A stretch of 64,000 nucleotides of DNA from Gemmatimonadaceae bacterium (lineage in GTDB: Bacteria > Latescibacterota > UBA2968 > UBA8231). The stretch covers positions 1 to 64,000 of the forward strand of contig JAPOZM010000007.1 in the NCBI GenBank assembly GCA_026706075.1, given 5' to 3'. The notes below the pieces were generated by a model. The model saw only the letters and a program-made list of their open reading frames with translations, was not told where the DNA came from and did not search any database. Position numbers and translations under genes: made by a program. How positions within the stretch are numbered: the first letter of the stretch is position 1; every line of letters starts with the position of its first letter. This document shows positions 9,198-17,209 of this stretch, one piece after another.

Positions 9198-10361
9198 TCA
9201 GAGTCCGCAGGACTTGCGGAACAGCTCTTCCATGTCGGACATGGTCGTCTTGCGCGGGTTCACCCGCACGTTGCCGCTGCGCATGGCGGCCTCCGCCAAG
9301 CCTTCGATGTCCGGGTCCTCGACGCCGGCGTCGCACAGGTGCCCGGGGATGCCCAGGTCCTCGTTGAGGCGGCGCACCGCCTCCACCGCCAGGCAGGCGG
9401 CATCGTAGTCGCCGTGGCCGTCGGTCTCCTCCCCGAGGGCGGCGGCGACGGCGGCGAACTCGGGGACCCGGGCCTGCAGGTTGTACTCCATCACGTGGGG
9501 CAGGATCACGGCGTTGGCCAGGCCGTGGTGAACGCCGTGCCGGGCGCCGACCGGATGGGACATGGCGTGCACGTTGCCGAGCCGCGTCTGCGAGAAGGCC
9601 ACGCCCGCCAGGCAGCTGGCGATGAGCATGTTCCCGGTCGCCTCCAGCTCGTGGTCGTTGGCGCAGGCCCGGCGCAGGTTGCCGCCGATCAGCTCGATGG
9701 CGCCCAGGGCGAGGCCCTCGGTGAAGGGGGTGGAGAGCAGGTTGGTGTACGACTCGAGGGCGTGGGTGAGGGCGTCCATGCCCGTGGGGCCGCCCACCGA
9801 GGCCGGCAGGGCCACGGCCAGCTCCGGGTCGAGGACGGCCGCCCGGGGCGCGAGCCGCCAGCTGATGACGGGTTCCTTGTTGCGGGTGCGGGGGTGGGTG
9901 AGCACGGCGAAGGGGGTCACCTCGCTGCCGGTGCCGTAGGTGGTGGGCACGCAGACCAGGGGCGGCAGCTCGCGGGTGACCTTGTCCTGGTAGCCGATGT
10001 AGCTGCCGATGCGGCCTCCGTGGCTGACGATGACGCCGATCATCTTGGCCACGTCCATGGGGGAGCCGCCGCCGACGCCGAGGATGGCTCCGCAGCCGGC
10101 GCGCTCGTAGAGCCGGGCGCCGGAGGAGACGTTGCGGGCCACGGGATTGGCGGTGACGTCGGTGAACAGGGCCCACGCGACGCCGGCGTCGTCGAGGGTG
10201 GAGGTGACGCGCTCGACCACGCCGGCCTGCTCCAGGCCGCGGTCGGAGACGACGAGGACCTTCTCGCCCTCGGGCAGCAACTCGGGCAAGCGGGCGACCG
10301 AGCCGGCCCCGTGGACGACGCGGGTCGGAGAGCGGAAGTCGAAACTGTTGGGAAAGGCCAT
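9198..10361 (-). CDS. Iron-containing alcohol dehydrogenase (group III)
   Basis: 387 residues from the ATG at 10361. Motifs: GGGSPMDVAK for NAD(P) binding, TTYGTGSEVT, metal ligands in GMDALTHALES and AMSHPVGARHGVHHG. Enzymes of this family interconvert small alcohols and aldehydes (lactaldehyde, 1,3-propanediol, methanol, 4-hydroxybutyrate). It is the first gene of the minus-strand run; a 159-bp divergent region separates it from the + gene at 10521, where the promoter must lie. The 1474-residue track ORF extending upstream is a shadow. Confidence 0.9.
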   Translation of the reverse strand: MAFPNSFDFRSPTRVVHGAGSVARLPELLPEGEKVLVVSDRGLEQAGVVERVTSTLDDAGVAWALFTDVTANPVARNVSSGARLYERAGCGAILGVGGGSPMDVAKMIGVIVSHGGRIGSYIGYQDKVTRELPPLVCVPTTYGTGSEVTPFAVLTHPRTRNKEPVISWRLAPRAAVLDPELAVALPASVGGPTGMDALTHALESYTNLLSTPFTEGLALGAIELIGGNLRRACANDHELEATGNMLIASCLAGVAFSQTRLGNVHAMSHPVGARHGVHHGLANAVILPHVMEYNLQARVPEFAAVAAALGEETDGHGDYDAACLAVEAVRRLNEDLGIPGHLCDAGVEDPDIEGLAEAAMRSGNVRVNPRKTTMSDMEELFRKSCGL

Positions 10362-10520
10362 CACCGGCCGGAAGCGTTGGGGTTGGGAGGGGCGAAGGTA
10401 GGGGGGACCGGATGGGCGGGCAAGGACGGGACGCCGTAGACTAGCCGCCAAGGCCCTGCCCCCGAAGGCCGCAGTTCCGAGCGTGCCACGGACGCCGGCG
10501 GGCCTTTGTGACGACCTCCT

Positions 10521-12128
10521 GTGATCCGCTCCCTCCGCAATCGCCGCGTGCTCCTGTGCCTGCTGGCGTCGCTGGCGGTGCACATGCTCTTCCTGTGGGC
10601 CTACCAGCGTTGGGCGGCCGAAAGCGTGCTGCGGGTGCTGCGCCCGGCGCGCTTCGAGCTGGCCCCGTCGCTGGAGCCGCAACGCTTCGAGCCGGCGCCG
10701 CGCGCCACGGTGCCCGATGTCGTGATGGAGCAGCTCCGCCTGGCCGAGCTGATGATGGAGGCGCCCCTGCCCGAGGACGCGGTGGCGGTGCCATCGCCGG
10801 GCCTGGAGGGCCTGGCGCCGGAGCCGGGGCTGGAGGCCGACCCGGGGCTGGGACCCGCCCTTCTGCCGGGGGACACCCTGTCCTACGACAGTGCCCTCAC
10901 CGACCTCTACCGGCGCAAGCTCGTGGAGCTGCACGGGCGCCGCGTCCGGGTGCTGCCCCTGGCCGACACCACCTCCGAGGCCGGCCGCAGGCGCACCCGG
11001 GCCCGCCGGATCATCGACCGCGCCATCGAGGCCATGGGCGGGCTCGAGCGGCTGCAGGCGATCCGGGACAAGAGGATCCGCGTCGAGCGGTGGAACCACC
11101 AGCGCCAGATCTGGGAGCCCGGCGTTGTGCGCTCGTACCTGCGCGGCCGGCGCTACCGCGTCGACATCGGTCCCGCCGAGGCGCGCGGGTACGACGGCAT
11201 GCAGAGCTGGTACCTGCGGTACGGACTCCTCCTGCCCCCCGGGGACGAGAGGCACAACGCCGAGCGCTGGGACTTCCTGACGCGGTTCCGCGGCGACGGC
11301 GTGATCGTGGAGTACGTGGGCCGGCGGGAGATGCGGTTCCGGACCTTGGAGGCGGTACGCGTCATCGACACGAAGTTCGGCCGCCAGCGCCTCGCCTACT
11401 TCGACCCGGGCGACAGCCTGCTTCACACCGAGGTGGAGCGTGGCCGCACGACCACCTACAGGCAGTACCGGGAGACCGGAGGCGTGCTGACGCCCTTCGA
11501 GGTCCTGATCGGGCGACTCTCCTCGCCGCGAGTCACTCGCTACCGCTGGCACACGGAGTTGAACGCTGGCCTGACGGCGGACCTCTTCGAGGTGCCGCAG
11601 CCCGTCTCCTGGGAGCCGGAGGCGGTGCGAATGGTCATCTTCGAGCACGCCCCCGTGCCGCCGGGGGGTCCCGCCGCGCTGAGCCTTCGGTTGGAGGAAC
11701 TGGACCCGGGGGTCGATCTCGAGGGCCGGGCATGGCTCGACCCCCTCGCAACCAACTTGCTCCGGACCTACATGAAGAGGAAGCTGGAGGCGGCCGGCGT
11801 CCTGGCCGAGGCCGAACCCGACTGGCGGCTGAGTTTCCGGGTGGAGGGGTTCTGGGTGGTTTCCGGGCTGGATGGGGGCCCGCCGGTGGCCACGATCGTG
11901 ATCGCCGTGCGACTGCAGAGCCTGACTGGCGAGGGCCTGTGGGAAGGGGAGGTGAAGGACCGCTGGAGGGTCCGCGGCGCTGCCATCGACGACCAGGCGG
12001 CCGATCACCTGACCTTCGAGGGGATCTCGCGGGCCTCGGCGGGTCTGAAGGCGCTCCTCGACGCCCGCACCGCCGTCGCTCAGCCGGCGTCGACTCCGAG
12101 CGCCGGCAGCAGCTCCGGCAGCGAGTAG
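10521..12128 (+). CDS. Inner-membrane-anchored protein with TonB-like N-terminus and LolA-like domain
   Basis: 535 residues from a GTG start without a convincing ribosome-binding site. Residues ~9-27 form one transmembrane helix with SLAVH (S17, H21), the SxxxH pattern and position found in TonB energy transducers. Residues ~38-120 are Pro/Glu/Leu-rich, like a periplasmic linker. Residues ~170-390 begin RIIDRAIEAMGGLERLQAI, as in LolA/outer-membrane lipoprotein-sorting-like domains. The last ~140 residues resemble ABC-transport auxiliary lipoproteins only weakly. No TonB C-terminal domain was seen. The tail overlaps the convergent HAD gene by 49 bp. Confidence 0.6.
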   Translation: MIRSLRNRRVLLCLLASLAVHMLFLWAYQRWAAESVLRVLRPARFELAPSLEPQRFEPAPRATVPDVVMEQLRLAELMMEAPLPEDAVAVPSPGLEGLAPEPGLEADPGLGPALLPGDTLSYDSALTDLYRRKLVELHGRRVRVLPLADTTSEAGRRRTRARRIIDRAIEAMGGLERLQAIRDKRIRVERWNHQRQIWEPGVVRSYLRGRRYRVDIGPAEARGYDGMQSWYLRYGLLLPPGDERHNAERWDFLTRFRGDGVIVEYVGRREMRFRTLEAVRVIDTKFGRQRLAYFDPGDSLLHTEVERGRTTTYRQYRETGGVLTPFEVLIGRLSSPRVTRYRWHTELNAGLTADLFEVPQPVSWEPEAVRMVIFEHAPVPPGGPAALSLRLEELDPGVDLEGRAWLDPLATNLLRTYMKRKLEAAGVLAEAEPDWRLSFRVEGFWVVSGLDGGPPVATIVIAVRLQSLTGEGLWEGEVKDRWRVRGAAIDDQAADHLTFEGISRASAGLKALLDARTAVAQPASTPSAGSSSGSE

Positions 12129-12667
12129 ATCACCAGGCCGTCCCCGTCCTCGCCGTCCCCGTGGTTGTCCAGATGCACGTAGGGGACGCCCGCCGCCTCC
12201 GAGGCCATGCGGTCGTAGCGGCCGTCGCCGACGAAGACGGCCTCGCCGGCGCCCACGCCAAGCCGCTCCAGGGCCACCCACAGCAGGTCGGGGGCCGGCT
12301 TCAGCATTCCGTCCTCCCGGCAGAGCATCACCTCGAAGCTCAGCCCGAAGGCGGCCACCACCCGCTCCATCGCCTCGCGGTGGTTGTTGGTGATCAGGGC
12401 GCGTCTCAGGGGCAAGCGGTCCAGCCCCTCGAAGAGCTCCGCCAGCCCCTCGTTGGGGACCGCGGCCTCGGCCGCCTCCAGCTCGGTCTCGCGGACGATG
12501 CCCTCGGCGCGGCGGGCCTCGTCCGGCGGCAGCCCGTAGATGTGCTCCATGATGCCGGCGCCCTCGGGCACGCCGACGCGGGCGCGCAGGGACTTCCAGT
12601 CGATGTGGGGGACGGTCAGGGTGCCGTCCATGTCGAAGAGGATGGCCTGCAGGTTCGCGTTGTTCAT
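12080..12667 (-). CDS. HAD-superfamily phosphatase
   Basis: 195 residues. All four HAD motifs are readable: FDMDGTL (nucleophile Asp), ITNNHREA, LKPAPDLL (Lys) and VGDGRYDRMA (acidic pair). An alpha-helical cap lies between motifs I and II, as in phosphoglycolate phosphatase-like (subclass IA) enzymes. Cytosolic phosphate-ester hydrolysis is likely; the substrate is unknown. Its 3' end overlaps the tail of the + gene, and its start faces the aldo/keto reductase across 157 bp. Confidence 0.85.
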   Translation of the reverse strand: MNNANLQAILFDMDGTLTVPHIDWKSLRARVGVPEGAGIMEHIYGLPPDEARRAEGIVRETELEAAEAAVPNEGLAELFEGLDRLPLRRALITNNHREAMERVVAAFGLSFEVMLCREDGMLKPAPDLLWVALERLGVGAGEAVFVGDGRYDRMASEAAGVPYVHLDNHGDGEDGDGLVIYSLPELLPALGVDAG

Positions 12668-12824
12668 GCAGGCTAAGTTGCGTCCCAGGGCCGTGGAGCG
12701 ACAGGGAGGGCCGCGATCTGCGCGGGCGCAGAAGGCCGCGGGCTCCGCCGGTTTGCATCTCCCCCGCCGGGGTCCGTTGCGTATGCGCGAGGCACCGCGT
12801 CATGCGCGACTCCGCAGGATTCCA

Positions 12825-13889
12825 ATGCAACGACGAGCCCTGGGCCGGACCGGCCTGAAGGTCAGCGAGATCGCCATCGGGGGCATCGGGCCCATGGGCA
12901 AGTACGGCCCGGTGGCCGCCGACGGCACCTCCCCGCGCGACCCGGGCCGGCCCAGCGGCGCCTACCGCGGCAACCCCCACTTCGAGGTGGCGCCCGAGGG
13001 GTTCGCCCGCACCATGGCGCGGGCCGAGGAGCTGGGCGTGAACCTCCTCGACACGGCGACTTCCTACGGCCGCAGCGAGGAGGTCTTCGGCCACTACCTG
13101 CGGGACCCCGCCCACCGGAGGAACTGGGTGGTGTGCACCAAGACCGGCGTCTGCGGCAGCATGGGCGACGGCGAGGCCCTGCGGAGCGAGGAGATCGCCG
13201 CCCAGGCCGAGGCCAGCCTGGCCCGGCTGCGGATCGACGAGATCGACATCCTCCTCATCCACAGCGTCGACCAGTACGGCGAGGGGGCCGGGGCGATCGA
13301 GCGGATCCTCAGTTCCGGCATGGTCGAGGCCCTCGAGCGGTTGAAGGCGGAAGGCAAGATCCGGCACTACGGCGTCAGCGGCATGCTGCCCGAGCTCACC
13401 GCGGCCGTCCGCACGGGGCTGTTCGACGTGGCCCTCACCTACAACACCCACAACCTGCTGGTCCGGGACGCGGAGCAGGAGTTCCTGCCCGTGGCGGCCG
13501 AGCAGGACCTTGGCGTGCTGCTCGCGGGCGTCTTCCACGGCGGCCTGCTCTCGGGAGACGCGGCCTGCCAGTCCCTGACGGCGATCGAGCGCTTCTACGA
13601 GAAGGGCGACCCGGGTCTGCACGAGACCGCCCGCATCCTCGAGGGCGCCCGCCGGCTCCAGGAGCTCGCCGGGGGCGGGGCCGCCGGCCTGCGCCGGCTC
13701 GGCATCCGCTTCGCCCTGTCCAACCCGGCGGTCTCGTCGATCGTCTCCGGGATCCGCAGCATCGCCGAGATCGAGGAGAACGCGGCGGCCGTCTCGCAGG
13801 GTCCCCTCTCCGAGGACGAGCTGGTCCGGCTGGCCGAGGTCACCGCGGACCTGCCCGAGATCACCTGGCGGTCCCCGGCGGGGGCGTGA
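12825..13889 (+). CDS. Aldo/keto reductase
   Basis: 354 residues from the ATG at 12825, with AGGA just upstream; the track ORF starting at 12540 is not needed. Tetrad: Asp/Tyr in NLLDTATSYGRSEE, Lys in VVCTKTG, His in LLIHSVDQYG. It is longer than the other aldo/keto reductase in the window because of an insertion after the first strand (residues ~20-50, Gly/Pro-rich). It is followed 2 bp later by the NIPSNAP-like start, so both belonged to one transcript. Confidence 0.86.
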   Translation: MQRRALGRTGLKVSEIAIGGIGPMGKYGPVAADGTSPRDPGRPSGAYRGNPHFEVAPEGFARTMARAEELGVNLLDTATSYGRSEEVFGHYLRDPAHRRNWVVCTKTGVCGSMGDGEALRSEEIAAQAEASLARLRIDEIDILLIHSVDQYGEGAGAIERILSSGMVEALERLKAEGKIRHYGVSGMLPELTAAVRTGLFDVALTYNTHNLLVRDAEQEFLPVAAEQDLGVLLAGVFHGGLLSGDAACQSLTAIERFYEKGDPGLHETARILEGARRLQELAGGGAAGLRRLGIRFALSNPAVSSIVSGIRSIAEIEENAAAVSQGPLSEDELVRLAEVTADLPEITWRSPAGA

Positions 13890-13891
13890 GC

Positions 13892-14265
13892 ATGGGACGG
13901 ATCTACGAGTTCCGCACCTACAAGCTGCACCCCGGCAAGCTGGAAGCCTTCCGGAAGCGCCTCGAGGAGGGCAGCGTCCCCTTCTTCAAGAAGCACGGCG
14001 TCAGGCTCCACGGCTTCTTCGAGATCGGGGAGGTCCGCCCGAGGCGGTGGCCGAGCACTCGGCCGGAGGGATCGTGCTGCCGGCGGAGGGCACCCGGTTC
14101 GGGCGGGACGAGGTGGCCTACGAGGGCGACGCCGTCTGGCGGCGGTTCGTCGCCGACCCCGAGTGGCACGCCCTGCGCGCCGACAGCGAGGAGCGCCACG
14201 GCGCCATCGTCGCCGAGGAGCGCACGGGCATCCTGACGCCGGGGGCCTGCTCTCCGATGCAGTAG
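13892..14265 (+). pseudogene. NIPSNAP-family protein, frameshifted
   Basis: The frame opened by the ATG at 13892 reads GRIYEFRTYKLHPGKLEAFR, a typical NIPSNAP start. After EIGEVRP (near 14035) it turns into low-complexity Arg/Pro/Ser. The frame beginning EAVAEHSAGG then carries the family's second half (VWRRFVADPEWHALRA) to a TAG at 14263-14265. A one-base indel near 14030-14045 therefore separates two good halves. Function of NIPSNAP domains is poorly defined (often linked to small catabolic operons). A sequencing or assembly error is the alternative. Confidence 0.72.
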
Positions 14266-14267
14266 CC

Positions 14268-15071
14268 CTACCCGTAGGCGCCGCTCGGCAGGAAGCCGAG
14301 CAGACGGCGCAGCCGGTCGTCGGCGCCCGCGTACACGTGCTCGGGCATCTGGTAGTTCATGAAGGGATGGTACTTGTGGCCGATCACCCGCCGGGCATAG
14401 CTGATCTGGGTGATGTAGCGCGTGCGGTCGCTCTGGTTTGGCGCGCCCCGGTGCCAGACCTGGTTGTTGAACATGATCACGCTGCCCGCCGGGCCGACGT
14501 TGGAGACCACCCGGTCCTCGTAGCCGCTGCCCTCGATCGGGTTCGGCGGACGGGCGCCGAACAGGTGCGAGCGCGGCACGGTCTGGGTGGGCCCGTTCTC
14601 CACGGTGTCCACGTCGGTGAGGTAGTAGTTGCAGGTGAAGAGGAGCACGGGCAGATGGACGTTGTCGGGCGGCTCTCCGTGGGTGACCTCGAAGTGGGGG
14701 GCGTCGTCCTGGTGCCAGCCGCTGATGCCGCCGCCGGTGGGCGTGCGGAAGCTGTTGTTGTGCATCACGTGGCAGTCCGGCGCCACCAGGCGCTCGGCGA
14801 AGGTGACGATCGGCTCCAGGTCGAAGAGCCGCAGGTTGGCGGCGCTCGTCTCGAACATGCGGGGGTGGAGCTGCTTCCCGGTCCCCTCCTCGGGGCGGCC
14901 GAGAGCGCTCTCCAGGTCGCGGCGCAGCTCGGCGCACCAGTCGGGCGGCAGCACGTTGCGCAGGAAGAGGCAGCCCTCCCGGTGAAAGCGCTGGACCCAG
15001 CCGTCTATGACGGCGTCGTCGGGGGGCTGGTCGGCGAGGCAGGGCTGCTGTGTGGACATTGAGGTGGCCAT
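14268..15071 (-). CDS. Phytanoyl-CoA dioxygenase (PhyH) family protein
   Basis: 267 residues. Non-haem Fe(II)/2-oxoglutarate oxygenase ligands are seen as HxD in GWHQDDAPH and the distal His in QVWHRGAP, with the 2-oxoglutarate-binding Arg in SDRTRYIT. The substrate is unknown; bacterial members hydroxylate small metabolites. It ends 3 bp from the frameshifted NIPSNAP gene (convergent) and its start faces the mannonate dehydratase across 120 bp, suggesting shared control of the divergent pair. Confidence 0.87.
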   Translation of the reverse strand: MATSMSTQQPCLADQPPDDAVIDGWVQRFHREGCLFLRNVLPPDWCAELRRDLESALGRPEEGTGKQLHPRMFETSAANLRLFDLEPIVTFAERLVAPDCHVMHNNSFRTPTGGGISGWHQDDAPHFEVTHGEPPDNVHLPVLLFTCNYYLTDVDTVENGPTQTVPRSHLFGARPPNPIEGSGYEDRVVSNVGPAGSVIMFNNQVWHRGAPNQSDRTRYITQISYARRVIGHKYHPFMNYQMPEHVYAGADDRLRRLLGFLPSGAYG

Positions 15072-15191
15072 GCTGTATGGTGTTCCCCCCTGTCAGAGAG
15101 TCGGTCGGTGGCTGGGAATCCAACCTAAGCAGCATCGACCGTTGGGGTCCAACAATCCGCCTTCACGCCATACCATAACGAAAGGAATCAC

Positions 15192-16262
15192 GTGAAGAAG
15201 ACAGATCCATTTGAAGAGGGCCTGGCGGCCGGCGAGGCGGCGGCTTCCGCCGCCGGAGGCGCATCGGAGACATCGGGAAACGGGGAGCGCATGTATGTGC
15301 GCACCCAGGGCTTCGGGTCGACTGACGCCGAGCTGCGTTTCCTGCAGCGCTGCGGCGTGCGCCACAAGGCCGCCAACTTCCCCTTCCACCCCGGCCAGGG
15401 CTGGGTTCTCGAGGAGTTGATCCAGGAGAGAGAGCGCCACGAGGCCTTCGGGCTGACACTGGATCTGAGCCTGCTGCCCATATATCAGGAGTTCCCCAGC
15501 ATCATCTACTGGGGGAAGAGCCCGGATCGGGACCGCGACATCGACCTCGTCTGCGAAATGATCCGGACCGCGTCACGGGCCGGTATCGATTCTCTTCGCT
15601 ACAATACCTGCATCCTGAACATCGACCGGACGGAGCAGGAGGAGGGCCGCGGCGGTTACATGCACACCGCCTTCCGTCTGGAGAAGATCCCGGCAGAAGA
15701 TCAGGCCAGGCTCACCGAGGTCGGGAGGGTCACGGCGGAGATGCACTGGGAGCGGATCGAGTATCTGCTGGAACGCATGATTCCCGTGGCGGAGGAGTTC
15801 AAGGTTCGAATGGGCAACTCCCAGGAGGATCCTGCCGTACCCCTCGGGTACAGGGGCGTGGACAAGGTCCTCAATGAGTTCGAGGGGATGAAGCGCTTCA
15901 TCGAGATAGAGCGCAGTCCATACCACGGGTGGAACTTCTGTGTCGGTTCGGTCGCGGAAGGGCTCGAGGATCCGGCGACTGAGATCTACCCCATCATCGA
16001 GTACTTCGGCAGCCGCGATACGATCTTCCTGGTTCACTACCGCAACCTGCTGGGGGGTCGTTACAGCTTCCGCGAGGCTCTGCCCGACGAAGGAGACATG
16101 GACTTTCACCGGGTGCTGAAGGCCCTCAAGGACACGGGCTACTGCTACGGCATCGATCCCGACCACGTCCCCCACACCAAGGACGATCCCGGGGGCCACT
16201 ACCAGTCCTACGCCTACTGCTTCGGCTACATCAATGCCATGATCCAGGCCGTGTACGGATAG
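15192..16262 (+). CDS. Mannonate dehydratase-like protein (UxuA family)
   Basis: 356 residues. A GTG start at 15192 is supported by AAAGGA 5 nt upstream; the first ~33 residues are a Gly/Ala-rich extension and an ATG at 15291 (MYVRTQGFG) is an alternative. The TIM-barrel body contains the UxuA landmarks PLGYRGVDKVL, the HYRN segment and the C-terminal SYAYCFGYINAMIQAVYG. UxuA converts D-mannonate to 2-keto-3-deoxy-gluconate in hexuronate breakdown using a divalent metal. An SDR (49752) and an aldolase (41240) that could flank this step lie elsewhere in the window. Confidence 0.82.
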   Translation: MKKTDPFEEGLAAGEAAASAAGGASETSGNGERMYVRTQGFGSTDAELRFLQRCGVRHKAANFPFHPGQGWVLEELIQERERHEAFGLTLDLSLLPIYQEFPSIIYWGKSPDRDRDIDLVCEMIRTASRAGIDSLRYNTCILNIDRTEQEEGRGGYMHTAFRLEKIPAEDQARLTEVGRVTAEMHWERIEYLLERMIPVAEEFKVRMGNSQEDPAVPLGYRGVDKVLNEFEGMKRFIEIERSPYHGWNFCVGSVAEGLEDPATEIYPIIEYFGSRDTIFLVHYRNLLGGRYSFREALPDEGDMDFHRVLKALKDTGYCYGIDPDHVPHTKDDPGGHYQSYAYCFGYINAMIQAVYG

Positions 16263-16281
16263 AGGCGCAAGACCTGGCCAG

Positions 16282-16716
16282 ATGGGTTCGCTGGAGATCA
16301 GGATTGCGGAGGGCCGATCCGAGCTGGAGGTCGTCGGAAGTCTGATGCTCCAGCTCCGATCCGGCTATGACCTGGACGGCATGCTCTCGCAGATCGAGGC
16401 CCAGCAGGAGAGAGGCTACAGGGTCGCGTATGCAGAGGAGGGTGGGCGGGCGGTCTGTGCCGCGGGATTCGCAATCAAGACCGGCCTCGCCTGGGGGAAG
16501 CACATGTACATCGAAGATCTGGTCACGGACTCGGAGCGGCGTTCCTCGGGCATGGGCCGTGTCATGATGGATTGGCTCAAGTCTCATGCTCGGGAGCACG
16601 GGTGCGAGCAGATCCATCTGGATTCGAGCGTTCGGCGGTTCCCCGCCCACAGGTTCTACCTTCGCGAGGGCTTCAAGATCGCGAGTCATCACTTCTCGAT
16701 CGTGGATCTCAGGTGA
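16282..16716 (+). CDS. GNAT family N-acetyltransferase
   Basis: 144 residues. Single GNAT fold: beta4 MYIEDLVTDSERRSSGMGRVMM contains the acetyl-CoA pyrophosphate-binding R/Q-x-x-G-x-G/A-like turn (RRSSGMG), and the C-terminal HRFYLREGFKI is the usual 'fYek.GF' strand. The acceptor is unknown. It is 19 bp after the mannonate dehydratase and 6 bp before the membrane protein, so probably co-transcribed. Confidence 0.82.
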   Translation: MGSLEIRIAEGRSELEVVGSLMLQLRSGYDLDGMLSQIEAQQERGYRVAYAEEGGRAVCAAGFAIKTGLAWGKHMYIEDLVTDSERRSSGMGRVMMDWLKSHAREHGCEQIHLDSSVRRFPAHRFYLREGFKIASHHFSIVDLR

Positions 16717-16722
16717 GGTAGG

Positions 16723-17142
16723 ATGGAACCTGGTCTCGGTATTGTAGCAGTTCTTGCTTGGGCTCCCCTGTTTCTCCTGTGCGCTCTGCTCCTGATCTTC
16801 GGTATCAAGACGAGCCGAAGCTGCAAGCTCGAGAGTCTGCCCTGGCTGGGCGTCTACGTCTTCGGGTCGGTCGTATTGTCATTGACGTGGCCTGTTCTGA
16901 TCCGCCAGGCGGTCGACAGCATGGGCACGGAGGGTGCGCCCTTTGGATGGACTGTGGCGGCATTCGCAGTCCTCTTGCACTATTGCGGCGCTTTCCTCTC
17001 GAATTCAGCCGGACTGGTTCTGGGCCTTCTCATTCTCTCGGACCTGGTGTTCTTGCTCTCGAAGTCCGGTGTTGCCGTAGAAGGTAGATTCCTGACAGAC
17101 TCATCAGGGTACGGGAGCACGGCACCACCTGGGGCACCGTGA
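16723..17142 (+). CDS. Small polytopic membrane protein, unknown
   Basis: 139 residues; no family recognised. Hydrophobic helices: ~5-27 (VAVLAWAPLFLLCALLLIFG), ~42-60, ~75-95 and ~95-112, then a short hydrophilic tail. Base composition is lower in GC than the flanks. Its TGA (17140-17142) overlaps an ATG that opens an 18-codon hydrophobic ORF in another frame. This could be a coupled microprotein, or the missing last helix after a frameshift. Confidence 0.55.
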   Translation: MEPGLGIVAVLAWAPLFLLCALLLIFGIKTSRSCKLESLPWLGVYVFGSVVLSLTWPVLIRQAVDSMGTEGAPFGWTVAAFAVLLHYCGAFLSNSAGLVLGLLILSDLVFLLSKSGVAVEGRFLTDSSGYGSTAPPGAP

Positions 17143-17198
17143 TGTCCATCCTGCTGTTCTCGAAGCTCGCCGTGGTCCTGATCCTCTATCTGTACTAG
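17142..17198 (+). CDS. Candidate 18-residue hydrophobic microprotein
   Basis: MSILLFSKLAVVLILYLY, a single predicted transmembrane helix. It starts on the A of the preceding gene's stop (TGATG) and ends at TAG 17196-17198. The coupling arrangement matches others in this window. In the same frame the codons just upstream (HGTTWGTV) also look protein-like, so it may instead be the true C-terminus of the upstream gene after an indel. Too short for the ORF track. Confidence 0.35.
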   Translation: MSILLFSKLAVVLILYLY

Positions 17199-17209
17199 AG
17201 ATCGGAGCC

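Noticed and set aside
9198-13622. 1474-residue minus ORF
   Set aside because: Only the part from 10361 down is real (Fe-ADH); the rest is the antisense of the TonB-anchor-like and aldo/keto reductase genes.
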